Source of the DNA: Enterocloster bolteae
Lineage (GTDB): Bacteria > Bacillota > Clostridia > Lachnospirales > Lachnospiraceae
Reading direction: 5' to 3'
DNA length: 64,000 nucleotides
NCBI RefSeq assembly: GCF_002234575.2
Contig: NZ_CP022464.2
Coordinates: forward strand, 5,456,001-5,520,000
Shown here: positions 8,466-18,018 of the stretch, piece by piece
Numbering within the stretch: position 1 is the stretch's first letter
Layout of the letters: every line of letters begins with the position of its first letter
Notes under the pieces: model-generated
Seen by the model: the letters and a program-made list of their open reading frames with translations, nothing else
Databases searched by the model: none
What the model was told of the DNA's origin: nothing
Program-made: the position numbers and the translations under genes

Positions 8466-9755
8466 TTACAGAACCACGGAGTACATCCTGGTCATCCCCA
8501 TCTGGTTCATTGAACACATGATGGCGACCATGTTTACATCAACACTGCCATCTGCATTGTAACCGTCAAGAGAACCGCCGGAAAGTACCCTAATCTGTTT
8601 TGCATCTCCTATAATCCTATCCATCTTTTCCAGGTGAACGGGCATATAGTCCGCATCTGTCCCGGTATTGATACAGGCATCAGCCTCCGGTGTGCTGTCT
8701 GTAGTGCCCTCTTCCCCACAGCATGCGGAAAGCATGCCCACGGTTTTGATTCCTGCTTTTTCCAGACTGCGTATCATCATCATCAGATCCGCGTCCGGAT
8801 TTCCCGCTCCCTCTTCCACTACCGCTGCAACATCCCAGCCAAGAGACCTGGCCATTCTGACAGCCGCGTGACTGTTGCGTTCCTTATCATGGAGTACCGT
8901 ATGGGTGGGTGTTACAATACAGCCGGCAAATTCCAGATCCACACCATGGTGCTTATACAGCTCCTTTAACAGGGGATTATTCTGGTGGTCCCATGTGGTA
9001 TTTTTATCACTGGCAATCACGCAGCATCCATTTACGATTGCACCGTCAAAGATCTCATTTGGATTCATGTAGACAGGATTTGTTTTTCCCGCATTAACCC
9101 CGTATATGTAGTTATCATGAATCAGGCCCTGGGCCATAGCCATATAGATGACCCCGGCCTTTGGCAGTTTCCTGGCAGGGTCCACAGGGGTAAGCTGATA
9201 AGTCTCATATGCGTCGGCATCAGCATCCATTGCAGCCTCTGCAACATAATTGGCAGCATGGAGCCCCAGCAGCCTGCAGGCAGCTTCATGGGCATGGGGT
9301 TCTGTGCCATCCGGGCAATTTCCGACGACTACAATGTTGTTCAGCTTAGAGTAATAACAATAGTCCGCACAGGTTCCCTTCATATCAATCACACCCTCCT
9401 GCACACCAACTATGGTTCCTGTAGTAACAATGGCACAGCCTTTAAATACCTTAAGCCGTCCCTCTCCGCAGCCTTCATAGGCCCCTGCAAAGCCCGGGAA
9501 GGATGAACCTGCTCCCTTGCCGTCGAGCTTTACCCTTGGCTCAACCACATCCTTAACTGGTATGATTCTCACAGATTCACCTGGTCTTGCGAGATCAATG
9601 TCAATGGAGCTGAAGAAAGGATCCGCGATTGCCTCAACCATTTCCTGTTTGTTGATAAACAGGATGCCGGACCTGACTTCTGTTTTTGCGCCGAACCGGA
9701 TGTCCTTTATATGGACGATTTCCATATCCAGACGCAGGTTTTTATCAGTACTCAT
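8466..9755 (-). CDS. Glycine/sarcosine/betaine reductase component B proprotein (GrdE/GrdG/GrdI type)
   Basis: 429 residues, full length for the family. Starts MSTDKNLRLDMEIVHIKDIRFG after a strong GGAGGAGG. Recognisable blocks are KVFKGCAIVTTGTIVGVQEGVIDM, NCPDGTEPHAHEAACRLLGL, NPNEIFDGAIVNGCCVIASDKNTTWDHQNNP and EEGAGNPDADLMM. GrdE-type proproteins cleave themselves at an internal cysteine to make the pyruvoyl group that forms a Schiff base with the amine substrate; the Cys244/Cys245 pair is where that cysteine is expected. First gene of the operon, 15 bp before the selenoprotein gene. Cysteine-rich, as expected for a cytoplasmic anaerobic enzyme. The substrate-specific letter is not assigned. 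Confidence 0.9.
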   Translation of the reverse strand: MSTDKNLRLDMEIVHIKDIRFGAKTEVRSGILFINKQEMVEAIADPFFSSIDIDLARPGESVRIIPVKDVVEPRVKLDGKGAGSSFPGFAGAYEGCGEGRLKVFKGCAIVTTGTIVGVQEGVIDMKGTCADYCYYSKLNNIVVVGNCPDGTEPHAHEAACRLLGLHAANYVAEAAMDADADAYETYQLTPVDPARKLPKAGVIYMAMAQGLIHDNYIYGVNAGKTNPVYMNPNEIFDGAIVNGCCVIASDKNTTWDHQNNPLLKELYKHHGVDLEFAGCIVTPTHTVLHDKERNSHAAVRMARSLGWDVAAVVEEGAGNPDADLMMMIRSLEKAGIKTVGMLSACCGEEGTTDSTPEADACINTGTDADYMPVHLEKMDRIIGDAKQIRVLSGGSLDGYNADGSVDVNMVAIMCSMNQMGMTRMYSVVL

Positions 9756-9807
9756 CTGCTAACCTCCTCCTGTAAAATATTAAGAAAACGCGTTTTTCCT
9801 AAATTTG

Positions 9808-9838
9808 ATTATAGAGATTCAAGTTGATGTAAAGTCAA
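9808..9838 (-). promoter_or_regulatory. MerR-type promoter (19-bp spacer) of the component B operon
   Basis: On the minus strand TTGACT (9838-9833) and TATAAT (9813-9808) are separated by 19 bp, the stretched spacing that MerR-family activators correct by twisting DNA. The spacer contains ACATCAACTTGAA, resembling one arm of MerR-family operators. A MerR gene lies immediately upstream. Confidence 0.65.
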
Positions 9839-9861
9839 GGTTTACCTGATAATTTTCAAAC

Positions 9862-9890
9862 AAAAAAAGAGCGGAAAACGCTCTCTTTTT
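9862..9890. terminator. Bidirectional terminator between merR-like gene and component B operon
   Basis: A7, then GAGCG-GAAAA-CGCTC, then a T-rich run. On the minus strand it ends the regulator transcript just upstream of the component B promoter. Confidence 0.75.
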
Positions 9891-9917
9891 AAATGGTCCA
9901 TATATCAAATCATTCAT

Positions 9918-10790
9918 TTATTCAGGCAGCTCAATAGGGAACATCACATTGGTGATATAATTCTCAGAACCGCATATATTGGCGCAGCTTATCATGTATT
10001 CCTCTATGGGATTGCCTGAAATTTTCAGGCCGTATTCCGCACAATAATCCATCAGTTTTTCATACTGCTCCAAAATATTCCTGTATGGGCCCACATGGGA
10101 CGTGTAAACACACCACATTTCGGGAAACAGGGTAATACCCTTCATGTCCTCTTCCGGCTTTACCACAGGTAATATCCACTGGGATTTATAAAAAGGTTTT
10201 TTTAAATGTTCCATACCAGGGTCCTCAAACCTGGACGTTGCAGGCCCGCAGATTCTCAGATGCTTTTGCTCACATATATCATAGAGAAGCCTGTGGGTGG
10301 TAGAAAACTTCTCCTGCTCATAAAAACACCTGTAAACCGGTATGGTGACAGCATAGGCCGCGGGGTAATACTTAATCTTGATAGGAATGTGGTTTTCCCT
10401 GCAAATCTTTGCGCTCTCAAAGTACCCTAACCCCATATCCACATTTCTCATCAATTCTTCCAGATATGCCTTTTTGAAAAGCAGATGGTCCAGCTCATCG
10501 TTAAGCAGAACCATCCTATTAATCAGTGCCTCACGCTGAAATGTGAGACTGCTTTTTTCACATAGTGCCTTAATGTCTGCTACGGTGAGACCCAGGCGTC
10601 TCATCTCGGATATAAACATGCATTTCATGACCTGCTCTTCCGTATAATAGCGGTATCCCGTCTCATCATCCCTTATTTGAGGCTTCAAAACACCCTGTTC
10701 ATCATAAAAGCGGAGGGCTGTTGCCGGAATCCCTACAATATCGGCAAGCTTACCAATTGAATACAGATTATTTCCCTGCTCATCTCTCAT
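9918..10790 (-). CDS. MerR family regulator with C-terminal effector-binding domain
   Basis: 290 residues. Residues 10-80 are a MerR winged helix (LYSIGKLADIVGIPATALRFYDEQGVLKP, GYRYYTEEQVMKC) followed by a dimerisation helix. Residues 130-288 resemble the GyrI/BmrR-type effector domain (YYPAAYAVTIPVYR, HVGPYRNILEQYEKLMDYCAEYGLKISGNPIEEYMIS). Preceded by GGGGGG. It lies on the same strand as, and just upstream of, the grdE-like operon, whose promoter has the MerR-type 19-bp spacer, so it probably activates that operon in response to the amine substrate (inference). Confidence 0.85.
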   Translation of the reverse strand: MRDEQGNNLYSIGKLADIVGIPATALRFYDEQGVLKPQIRDDETGYRYYTEEQVMKCMFISEMRRLGLTVADIKALCEKSSLTFQREALINRMVLLNDELDHLLFKKAYLEELMRNVDMGLGYFESAKICRENHIPIKIKYYPAAYAVTIPVYRCFYEQEKFSTTHRLLYDICEQKHLRICGPATSRFEDPGMEHLKKPFYKSQWILPVVKPEEDMKGITLFPEMWCVYTSHVGPYRNILEQYEKLMDYCAEYGLKISGNPIEEYMISCANICGSENYITNVMFPIELPE

Positions 10791-10821
10791 AGAACCCCCC
10801 TGTTCTAAAACCTTCCACTTG

Positions 10822-10840
10822 GTGTAATGTTATTTTACAC
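10822..10840. promoter_or_regulatory. Inverted repeat GTGTAA-N7-TTACAC upstream of the MerR gene
   Basis: Perfect 6-bp arms about 30 bp upstream of the ATG at 10790, next to AT-rich sequence. Possible autoregulatory operator; no other support. Confidence 0.3.
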
Positions 10841-10959
10841 TATATATAGATACCTTTTCCCGCAGCCTCATAATATTCTGTCCCTGTCAACCCATTATTT
10901 CCAGTATATCACGAACCGTAAAATCTTCTACCTGCTTTTGCGCAGTATAGGAATACAAA

Positions 10960-11005
10960 AGGCTGCCACGAAAAATAACTGTCTGAGTCATTTCGTGTGC
11001 AGCCT
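10960..11005 (-). terminator. Terminator of the arabinoside operon
   Basis: Long hairpin: AGGCTGC and ACGAAA pair with TTTCGT and GCAGCCT across a 17-nt loop. On the minus strand the stem is followed by TTTTGTATTCC. It lies 23 bp beyond the GH51 stop. Confidence 0.7.
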
Positions 11006-11027
11006 ATGTCTGTGATATGAGAATATC

Positions 11028-12923
11028 TTATGGCAGAAGTACGATTCTATTTACAGAATGTTTCGCCAGCGTAATTCGGCCGGACTGTGTCTGCATCATG
11101 CAGGCAGCCGGTACAATGGATTCATCCGGCAATGTGTTCATATCGGAAGTTTTCTCCGAAGTAATGGTGGTGATTTCTGCTTTTTTCACGGTTTTATTTG
11201 GAGTTTCATATTTAATTTCAAGAACCGCTTCCTGGTCACAGGAACGGTTCAGCGCAAAAATAACCGTATTTCCATTTTCGTCAAGGCAGGCCGCCGCATC
11301 CACGTAGGGGACACCGGAAAGCGGTTCTATATTTCCAATCTGCTCAGACGTACTGTAGGTTGGCGAGAAAACATCTATGTCTAAAACCTCTTTTAAACGG
11401 CTTCCGGAATACATGGACATAACATGGTACGTTGCAGTCCCAAATGCATGACCGTCCTTGCTTACAATGCATCCTCCGGGCCATCCATTCACCAAATCTG
11501 ACAAATTACACATGGCAAGCTTATCTGTATTCCTTAAAAACATATTGAGCATGCCGGCATTGAAAATAGCGGCCTCTAATGTCTGTTCCCGGTAAGAGTC
11601 AATAATGGTTCCCACATTATACTCTGTAACTGCTGCCATGGCAGCCGGATTGCCGCTTTTGCGTATGGTCTCGCATGAGTCGTTTAAAATCCCTTCGTAC
11701 TTTTTCACGGAACCAGCTGTTGCGTAGTAGATGTCCCTGCTGTCATGCTCGCCCTGTATCTCTTTCTGTGAATACATATGGAGACATACCACATCCATTT
11801 TGTCTCCGATGATTTCTGAAATCTTCCGGTTCCATTCCTGGGAAATACTGTCTCCGTCCCCGCCGCATACCATGAAAGTGATGGTCGGATCCTTCTCCTT
11901 CATGGCTTCATAAAAGGATAGATACTTGACCGCATATCCGGAGGCATCCAGATGGCCTATTTCCCAATCACCAAAGGTTTCATTTCCGATATCCCAGTAT
12001 TTGATGTTCCAGGGTTCGGGATGGCCGTGGGCAGCCCTTAACCGGCCGTAAGGCGTGTCGGCCAAGCCGTTGCAGTATTCCACCCAATTTGCGGCTTCCT
12101 CCGCTGTCCCGCTTCCAAAGTTGACGCAGATCATAGGTTCACAGCCGATTTTACGGCAGAACTCCATATATTCGTCCATACCAAAGCTGTTATCCTCGTA
12201 TCCGCCCCAATGCTCATTTTTACGGACCGGACGGGTGTCCCGCTCACCGATACCGTCCTCCCAGTGATAGCAGTCGGCAAAACAGCCGCCGGGAAAACGT
12301 ATCACAGCAGGGGAAATGTTTTTTATCCGTTCAAATACTTCTCTCCATATTCCGTCTACCGTATCAGAAGGCATGAGAGAACAGCCATCCACCCATAATG
12401 TGCCCGCTGCTTTTAAGCGGATTTCCATTGTTCCTGTGTAAGTAACTGCAGCGGATCGAAAATCAAAACAGTATTTTTTCCATTCCCCGTTTACAGAAAT
12501 GGTTTTGCTTAAAAATTCCCGTCCTTCTTTATCGTAAATTTCAATGGAAACAGGAACCTCCTGCTCAGACTTCATCCAGACATATCCTTCATACCTTCCA
12601 TTCTGGATACATAAACCGGTCTGCGCGGTTCCGGCATACCCGTCATAATGGTTTCGGTCTGTTATCTTAAGAGAACAGCCTTCCCGGGAAATAGTGTGGT
12701 CCCAGTCCTGTTCAAAGTGAAAGGCATCTTTTACACCTGTCCGGTGCCAGAAATCAGGAACTCCGTCTTTTACGTGCTCCGATATTTCAAAACTCCTGTT
12801 TTTTAACAGCTGCGCCCACATGCCTTCGTCGATACAGTCTCTCATATATTCTATGAAGTGTCCGAAAATCAGAGGGTTTACAGGCCGTTTATTTCCTTCT
12901 TTGATAGTAATTTCCGCTTTCAT
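11028..12923 (-). CDS. Alpha-L-arabinofuranosidase, GH51
   Basis: 631 residues from ATG 12923 (AAAGGAT eight bases upstream). The N-terminus RPVNPLIFGHFIEYMRDCIDEGMWAQLLKNRSFE is diagnostic for GH51. It is followed by a carbohydrate-binding-like insert (residues ~90-200) and the barrel core, with RFPGGCFADCYHWEDGIG, the acid/base glutamate in YWDIGNETFG and the nucleophile in VTEYNVG. No signal peptide, so it acts in the cytoplasm on imported arabino-oligosaccharides. It begins 5 bp after the second permease and ends the operon, matching an import-then-hydrolyse pathway with the GH2 enzyme at the operon head. Confidence 0.92.
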   Translation of the reverse strand: MKAEITIKEGNKRPVNPLIFGHFIEYMRDCIDEGMWAQLLKNRSFEISEHVKDGVPDFWHRTGVKDAFHFEQDWDHTISREGCSLKITDRNHYDGYAGTAQTGLCIQNGRYEGYVWMKSEQEVPVSIEIYDKEGREFLSKTISVNGEWKKYCFDFRSAAVTYTGTMEIRLKAAGTLWVDGCSLMPSDTVDGIWREVFERIKNISPAVIRFPGGCFADCYHWEDGIGERDTRPVRKNEHWGGYEDNSFGMDEYMEFCRKIGCEPMICVNFGSGTAEEAANWVEYCNGLADTPYGRLRAAHGHPEPWNIKYWDIGNETFGDWEIGHLDASGYAVKYLSFYEAMKEKDPTITFMVCGGDGDSISQEWNRKISEIIGDKMDVVCLHMYSQKEIQGEHDSRDIYYATAGSVKKYEGILNDSCETIRKSGNPAAMAAVTEYNVGTIIDSYREQTLEAAIFNAGMLNMFLRNTDKLAMCNLSDLVNGWPGGCIVSKDGHAFGTATYHVMSMYSGSRLKEVLDIDVFSPTYSTSEQIGNIEPLSGVPYVDAAACLDENGNTVIFALNRSCDQEAVLEIKYETPNKTVKKAEITTITSEKTSDMNTLPDESIVPAACMMQTQSGRITLAKHSVNRIVLLP

Positions 12924-12928
12924 TTGTT

Positions 12929-13771
12929 TTATCCTTTCATACCTGTCATTGCGATTCCCTGTACAAACTGCTTCTGCGCAATAAAGTAAGCGATTAAGAT
13001 TGGCAGAAGGGACAGGCACGCGCCCGCCATAATAATACCGTATTCAACCACATGGGTTCCCATGAAGGTGGCAAGACCAGAGGGAAGGGTTTTCATATTA
13101 TCATCCGTTGTCAGGAGCAGCGGATACAATAAGTCGTTCCACTGATACATAAAATGAAATATGAACAGGGATACAATGGCCGGTTTGCACAGCGGAACCA
13201 TGATTTTCCTAAAAATCCCGAATTCCGTGCAGCCGTCAATCCGTCCGGCTTCTTCCAGCCCTTTGGGAAGGGAGATAAAGAAGGAGCGCATCATGAAAAT
13301 ACCAAAGGCATTGGTTGCCCGCGGAAGGACCAGTCCCGGATACGTATTGATAAGGCCAAATTTAAAAATTTCAATGTAGAGCGGAACCATGATTACCTGG
13401 AAGGGAATCATCATGGTTCCCATAACCATAAGAAACATAATGTTTTTTCCGGGGAAATTCATTCTGGCAAAGGCATAACCTGCCATGGTGTCAAACACCA
13501 GTGATGTAACGGTCACTGCTGTGGAGAAAATAATGGTATTGCGGTAGTATTTTAAAAATGGAACCCGCTTCCATATATTGATATAGGAATCCAGACTGAA
13601 CCTTCCCGAAAACAGCTTTGGCGGATAGGATACAATCTCGGCTTCCGGTTTAAATGATGTGACCAGCATCCAGATAAACGGGTACAGAACGATAAAGGCC
13701 AGGGCTGCAAGCAGGATGGTTATAATGATCTTCCCGGTATTTTTCCGGTAAATGTTATTTGTCCGCGTCAT
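12929..13771 (-). CDS. Carbohydrate ABC transporter permease (MalG/AraQ type)
   Basis: 280 residues, six predicted membrane helices starting at ITILLAALAFIVLYPFIWMLVTSFK. The cytoplasmic EAA loop that docks the ATPase is LEEAGRIDGCTEFGIFRKIMVPLCKP. Partner of the permease encoded 14 bp upstream. No ATPase is encoded here, so a shared MsmX-like ATPase elsewhere probably energises the importer, which is common in Firmicutes. Confidence 0.9.
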   Translation of the reverse strand: MTRTNNIYRKNTGKIIITILLAALAFIVLYPFIWMLVTSFKPEAEIVSYPPKLFSGRFSLDSYINIWKRVPFLKYYRNTIIFSTAVTVTSLVFDTMAGYAFARMNFPGKNIMFLMVMGTMMIPFQVIMVPLYIEIFKFGLINTYPGLVLPRATNAFGIFMMRSFFISLPKGLEEAGRIDGCTEFGIFRKIMVPLCKPAIVSLFIFHFMYQWNDLLYPLLLTTDDNMKTLPSGLATFMGTHVVEYGIIMAGACLSLLPILIAYFIAQKQFVQGIAMTGMKG

Positions 13772-13785
13772 GTGTATTCCTCCTG

Positions 13786-14676
13786 TCAGCCCAAATCTTC
13801 TTCACCTTTTGTCATATGTTTAAAGGTGAATACTGATATAATAAAGGTGATGATAAACAGCGCAACCGCAATGGTGGACGCGTAGCCCATGTTGAACGAA
13901 TCAAAAGCCATGCTGTATATAAGCTGCACCAGTGTCTGTGTCTTAAATAAAGGTCCGCCCTTCGTCATGATGTATACCTGGTCGAATACCTGGAAGGAGC
14001 CTATGATGCAGTTCACAACCGTAAAACTTAACGTCGGCATCAGCATGGGGATGGTGATTCCCCTGAATTTCTGGAATCCGGTGGCGCCGTCAATATTGGC
14101 GGCCTCATAATAGGACTCATCAATTCCATTTAATCCTGCCAGAAGGATGACCATATTAAAACCAAAATTTTTCCATACGCTGACAAGAATGACCGTAGGC
14201 ATGGCCCATGTGGGACTGCTCAAAACATTGATTGGGTTGAAACCAAGGAGTTTTGCCCAGTAGCAGAACATTCCGATGTCCGGATTAACCAGAAAACTCC
14301 ATAGGATGGAAACAATGGTCATGGAACAGATGGCGGGAATAAAATAAACAGACTTAAAAAATCCGTTCAGCCATCCCTTTCTTTTTACCGCAACCGCCGT
14401 CACAAGAGCCAGCCCGATTTGCACGGGAACCGTGAAGGCGGTGTAATAAACCGTATTAAAAAGGGCATTCCAAAACTTTTTATCACCCGCCAGCTTTGCG
14501 TAATTACCCAGCTTTTGAAACTGGAAATTCTGGAACATCATGTCGAATTTGAAAAAGCTGAATATAAAAGCGATAATCAGCGGAATAAATACGAATACGG
14601 TAAAAATGGTCATGGAGGGGAGAACGAAATAAAGGCCGGCTCTTTCCCTCTTTCTTTCCAGTGAAGTTTTCATCAT
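13786..14676 (-). CDS. Carbohydrate ABC transporter permease (MalF/UgpA type)
   Basis: 296 residues with six membrane helices. The EAA loop is YYEAANIDGATGFQKFRGITIPMLMP. Typical N-terminus RERAGLYFVLPSMTIFTVFVFIPLIIAFIFSFF. Encoded between the disrupted solute-binding protein (22 bp) and the second permease (14 bp) in the arabinoside operon. Confidence 0.9.
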   Translation of the reverse strand: MMKTSLERKRERAGLYFVLPSMTIFTVFVFIPLIIAFIFSFFKFDMMFQNFQFQKLGNYAKLAGDKKFWNALFNTVYYTAFTVPVQIGLALVTAVAVKRKGWLNGFFKSVYFIPAICSMTIVSILWSFLVNPDIGMFCYWAKLLGFNPINVLSSPTWAMPTVILVSVWKNFGFNMVILLAGLNGIDESYYEAANIDGATGFQKFRGITIPMLMPTLSFTVVNCIIGSFQVFDQVYIMTKGGPLFKTQTLVQLIYSMAFDSFNMGYASTIAVALFIITFIISVFTFKHMTKGEEDLG

Positions 14677-14698
14677 TTACATTCTCCTCTACAGGGTC

Positions 14699-15985
14699 CT
14701 ATTCCAGCATGCTCTGAATGATGTCATTTGCTTCATCCAGGGATTCTTTTACATCTGCGTTCTGCAGAAGAATTTTTTCAAATGCAGGAGTAATAGCCTG
14801 ATTCTCAATATCTGCAAAGTTAGTTAACTGCTGCAAATACATCTGGCTCTCATTTGCCGGTTTTGCAAATTCTTTGATATATGGATTTTCGTTTAAACGC
14901 GCATCGTCCGCGATATCAGTTCTTGCAGGCGGAAATCCTGTTCCCAGGCACCACTCAACCTGTGTGTCAACAGAATTCCAGTATTTGAAAAAGTCGTAAA
15001 CCGCCTCTTTATTCTTACTGGATGCAGTTAAAAACATGCCAACACCGTTTGCCTGTGTAACCTGCTGCTCTGGTCCCTTTGGCGCCTGCGCAACACCAAA
15101 ATCAATGCCTGCGTTCTTAAATCCGGTGGTTGCCCATGGCCCGCAGAAGTACATGGCCAGCTTCTGGCTTTCAAACAGCTTGTCAATTTCACCTCCGGTT
15201 AAAACCTCCGGACCAAATTTCTTGTCACGGATATTTTCCGCCCACCTGGTGATGGTTTCCACATTTTCAGGACTGTTGAAAACAGCTTTTCCATCTTTTA
15301 TGAAATCTCCGCCATTTCCCCACAGCATGATACACCACATTGGGGTTGTCTCCTTAACCGCCATGTCAAAACCGTATTTTCCTGTTTTCTCCACAATCTG
15401 CTCTGCATACTGCTCCAGTTCATCCCAGGTTGCAGGAGGCGTTTCCGGGTCTAATCCGGCTTCTGTAAAGATTGTTTTATTGTAATATAAAAGAAGGGTT
15501 GCAAAGTTCATGGGTACGCCGTAATAGGTCCCCTTCCACTTTAAATTGTCCTTCAGCGCATCGGGCACCACTGATTCATCAATGATTCCATCTGCATAAG
15601 CATCGTCAACAGGCGCCAGGGCACCCGGTTCCGCATACGTGCCAAGGCGCTACGGAGCAAATGCCAGGATATCAGGCCCCTCGCCTACAGGAAGTACCGT
15701 GGCGAGCTTCTGGTAAAGGCTGTCCCAGGGCATTATATTCATCTGTACTTCAATGTTTTTATCATTGGTATCATTGTACTTTTGAACAAGTGCTTCCAGG
15801 GTGTCCTTATCAGAACCCGTAAAACCGTTCCAAAAGGTAATTACTGTTTTTCCGCCCTCAGATCCCTCTGTCTGGGCTGCTTCACTTTTTGTTTCTGCCG
15901 CTCCATTGGAACCGGAGCATCCGGTTAAGGCAGCTGACGCCGCCATGATTCCTGCCAGTCCAAGTGCTAATAATCTCTTTCTCAT
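14699..15985 (-). pseudogene. Extracellular solute-binding lipoprotein, interrupted by an in-frame TAG
   Basis: Starts at ATG 15985 (AAGGAGGAAG upstream, ATGA overlap with the GH2 stop) with a lipoprotein signal, MRKRLLALGLAGIMAASAALTGC. The mature part, TVITFWNGFTGSDKDTLEALVQKYND, is a family 1 sugar-binding protein. TAG at 15652-15650 follows GPDILAFAP; the same frame continues as RLGTYAEPGALAPVDDAY to a normal end at 14699, giving 428 residues if read through. A single C-to-T change of CAG would explain it. Without suppression, only the first 111 residues are made and the importer would lose its receptor. A sequencing error is possible. Confidence 0.85.
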
Positions 15986-17742
15986 TTTCTTCCTCCTTGT
16001 ATAATGGTTCTTATTTTTTCGGCACCCACTTTGTCCCGTCTGTTCATATCCATGTGTCCGTTTTGTTCCTGTTCTACGTCGGTCAGCTGTGTGTAACAAT
16101 ATCCGCTGATAAAATCCATACTATATATCGCGTCTGTCAGGCTATTCAGCCGTTCCAGATAACTGCCTTCTGATGTTTCTGCGTTCCCATATCCCCACGC
16201 CTTTTCATCCTTACAGAAAGCGATTCCGCCAAATTCACTTAAAATAATAGGCTGTCCCTCATAACGGAAGCCGCCGGCAAAGACATAGCGCTCCCCGTTA
16301 AAGGATTGGGTATTGGACAGGTTTTGTTCCCAATCCGTCCAGTGGCTAAGAAGATCCTCCCCATATTCCGCATAATCATGAAGTGTTATGATATCGGATT
16401 TCGTGTGCTCCCATCCGTCGTTGCTGATGACAGGCCGGGTGGCGTCCAGGGATTTCGTCAGATAGTAAATGGCTTCCGTAAAAACCTGCTGTTTTTTATC
16501 ACATAGGATTCTTGGAATCCCCCAGGATTCATTAAATGGAACCCAGGTAATGATGGACGGATGGTTATAATGCTGTTTTACAATGTCAACCCACTCTTTT
16601 GTCACACATTCAATGGCCCTGCGGTCAAATTCATAGAACGAAGGCGCCTCGCACCAGACAGTAAGACCATAGACATCAGCCCAGTAGTAGAAGCGTTCGT
16701 CTTCAATCTTTTGGTGTTTCCTCACTCCGTTGTATCCATATTCCAGTATTTTTTTAATATCCAGAATCAGCGCCTCTTCATCCGGCGGGGTCAGCAGGGA
16801 CGATTCCCAGTAGCCCTGGTCCAGCACCATCTTTAAATAAAAGTCCATGTTATTGAGTTTTACTCTGCCGGAATCAGTGGATATTTTCCGTAAACCGAAA
16901 TAGGAACCAACCTCATCAATTACCTTCCCATTTTTATAAATTCTGATGCATACATCATAGAGGTTAGGTGATTTAGGACACCAGTATCGTACTTTCCACT
17001 TGATTTCATCATTAACAAGAGAGATTTTTTTGGAAAACGCATTTTTTATGACTTTATCTTTTCCGGAATAAATGGTAAAATTCTCAAATGTAATAATGGT
17101 TTCAATTTCAAATGAATCAGAGCTGTCCTTCCATAAATTCAGTTCATAATCAACTTCCAGGGAATTTTCGTCATAGAGAGGTGTTAAATAAAGGGCTGTT
17201 AAATAACTGCTGTCAGTTTCTTCTGCCCATACATCCTTCCAGATTCCCGTTGTCTGGGTATACCAGCAGTCATAATTTTGTTTAAGCCACCGCTGTTTTC
17301 CTCTGGGCTGTACGGTTGAATAGGTATCTTCAATGCGGCAGACCAGCTGATTCCCCGTTTTTTTAAGTGCTTCGGTAATATCAAAGGTGAATCTGGTATA
17401 TCCGCCTTCGTGAACTCCCATATAAATTCCATTGACCCAGAGCTCCGTCCGGTAATCCGATCCTTCAAAGTTTAAAAGGATTCTTTTCCCTTCGTGAAGT
17501 TCAAATGACTGGCTTCTGGAATACCAGACAACATTGCATTCATCCTGTACCCCAATTCCGCCCGCCGGACTTTCATACGAAAACGGGACGATAATTTTAC
17601 GGTCTTCAAATCCATTCTGCCATCCGCATTTGATTCCCTCCTTTCGGGGATCGAATCTGAAGTTCCATTCTCCATTCAGGGAGAAAAATGATTCCCTCAC
17701 GAACTGTGGTCTGGGATATCCTTTTTTATAAAATTTTGTCAT
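15982..17742 (-). CDS. Glycoside hydrolase family 2
   Basis: 586 residues, no signal peptide. Order: sugar-binding jelly roll (~15-180, with FSLNGEWNFRFDP and GSDYRTELWVNGIYMGVHEGGYTRFTFDIT), immunoglobulin-like domain (~180-290) and TIM barrel. The catalytic acid/base is Glu405 in WVPFNESWG and the nucleophile Glu503 in ILSEFGG. GH2 covers beta-galactosidase, beta-glucuronidase, beta-mannosidase and arabinosidase activities, so the bond cleaved is open; the GH51 and importer context points to an arabinose-containing glycan. First gene of the operon, with its own promoter. Confidence 0.88.
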   Translation of the reverse strand: MTKFYKKGYPRPQFVRESFFSLNGEWNFRFDPRKEGIKCGWQNGFEDRKIIVPFSYESPAGGIGVQDECNVVWYSRSQSFELHEGKRILLNFEGSDYRTELWVNGIYMGVHEGGYTRFTFDITEALKKTGNQLVCRIEDTYSTVQPRGKQRWLKQNYDCWYTQTTGIWKDVWAEETDSSYLTALYLTPLYDENSLEVDYELNLWKDSSDSFEIETIITFENFTIYSGKDKVIKNAFSKKISLVNDEIKWKVRYWCPKSPNLYDVCIRIYKNGKVIDEVGSYFGLRKISTDSGRVKLNNMDFYLKMVLDQGYWESSLLTPPDEEALILDIKKILEYGYNGVRKHQKIEDERFYYWADVYGLTVWCEAPSFYEFDRRAIECVTKEWVDIVKQHYNHPSIITWVPFNESWGIPRILCDKKQQVFTEAIYYLTKSLDATRPVISNDGWEHTKSDIITLHDYAEYGEDLLSHWTDWEQNLSNTQSFNGERYVFAGGFRYEGQPIILSEFGGIAFCKDEKAWGYGNAETSEGSYLERLNSLTDAIYSMDFISGYCYTQLTDVEQEQNGHMDMNRRDKVGAEKIRTIIQGGRK

Positions 17743-17782
17743 GGCACCCTCACATCTTTACTTGCAGTTTTAATGTATCTTT

Positions 17783-17811
17783 AAAATAGCACTTATTGTA
17801 CAAAATGTCAA
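17783..17811 (-). promoter_or_regulatory. Sigma-70-type promoter of the GH2 operon
   Basis: Minus-strand TTGACA (17811-17806), 17-bp spacer, TATTTT (17788-17783), about 40 bp before the GH2 ATG. Confidence 0.65.
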
Positions 17812-17882
17812 TATATTATGGGTATAATAATAAAATATTTGTGCATATTTCCAAAATTAATGTTTTGGTGTGGTTTTATTAA

Positions 17883-17897
17883 TACAGTATTACTGTA
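17883..17897. promoter_or_regulatory. Perfect palindrome TACAGTA-T-TACTGTA, candidate operator
   Basis: A 15-bp perfect dyad between the two divergent promoters, placed to be bound by the adjacent ArsR-type regulator and act on both directions. Confidence 0.55.
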
Positions 17898-17926
17898 ACA
17901 AATGGCAGAATTAACATTCTATCTCC

Positions 17927-17955
17927 TTGTTTTTTACTTTTACACCCGATATAAT
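17927..17955 (+). promoter_or_regulatory. Sigma-70-type promoter of the ArsR-type regulator
   Basis: TTGTTT (17927-17932), 17-bp spacer, TATAAT (17950-17955). Confidence 0.55.
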
Positions 17956-18018
17956 AATACAATAAAGCATTCTGAATGGGTATGGCTGAAAAAGGTTTGC
18001 TATGCAGGAAGTTGTATG

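Noticed and set aside
15650..15652. Special decoding of the TAG in the solute-binding protein gene
   Set aside because: Solute-binding proteins of this family have no conserved special residue here and pyrrolysine genes are not indicated; a plain nonsense mutation is simpler.
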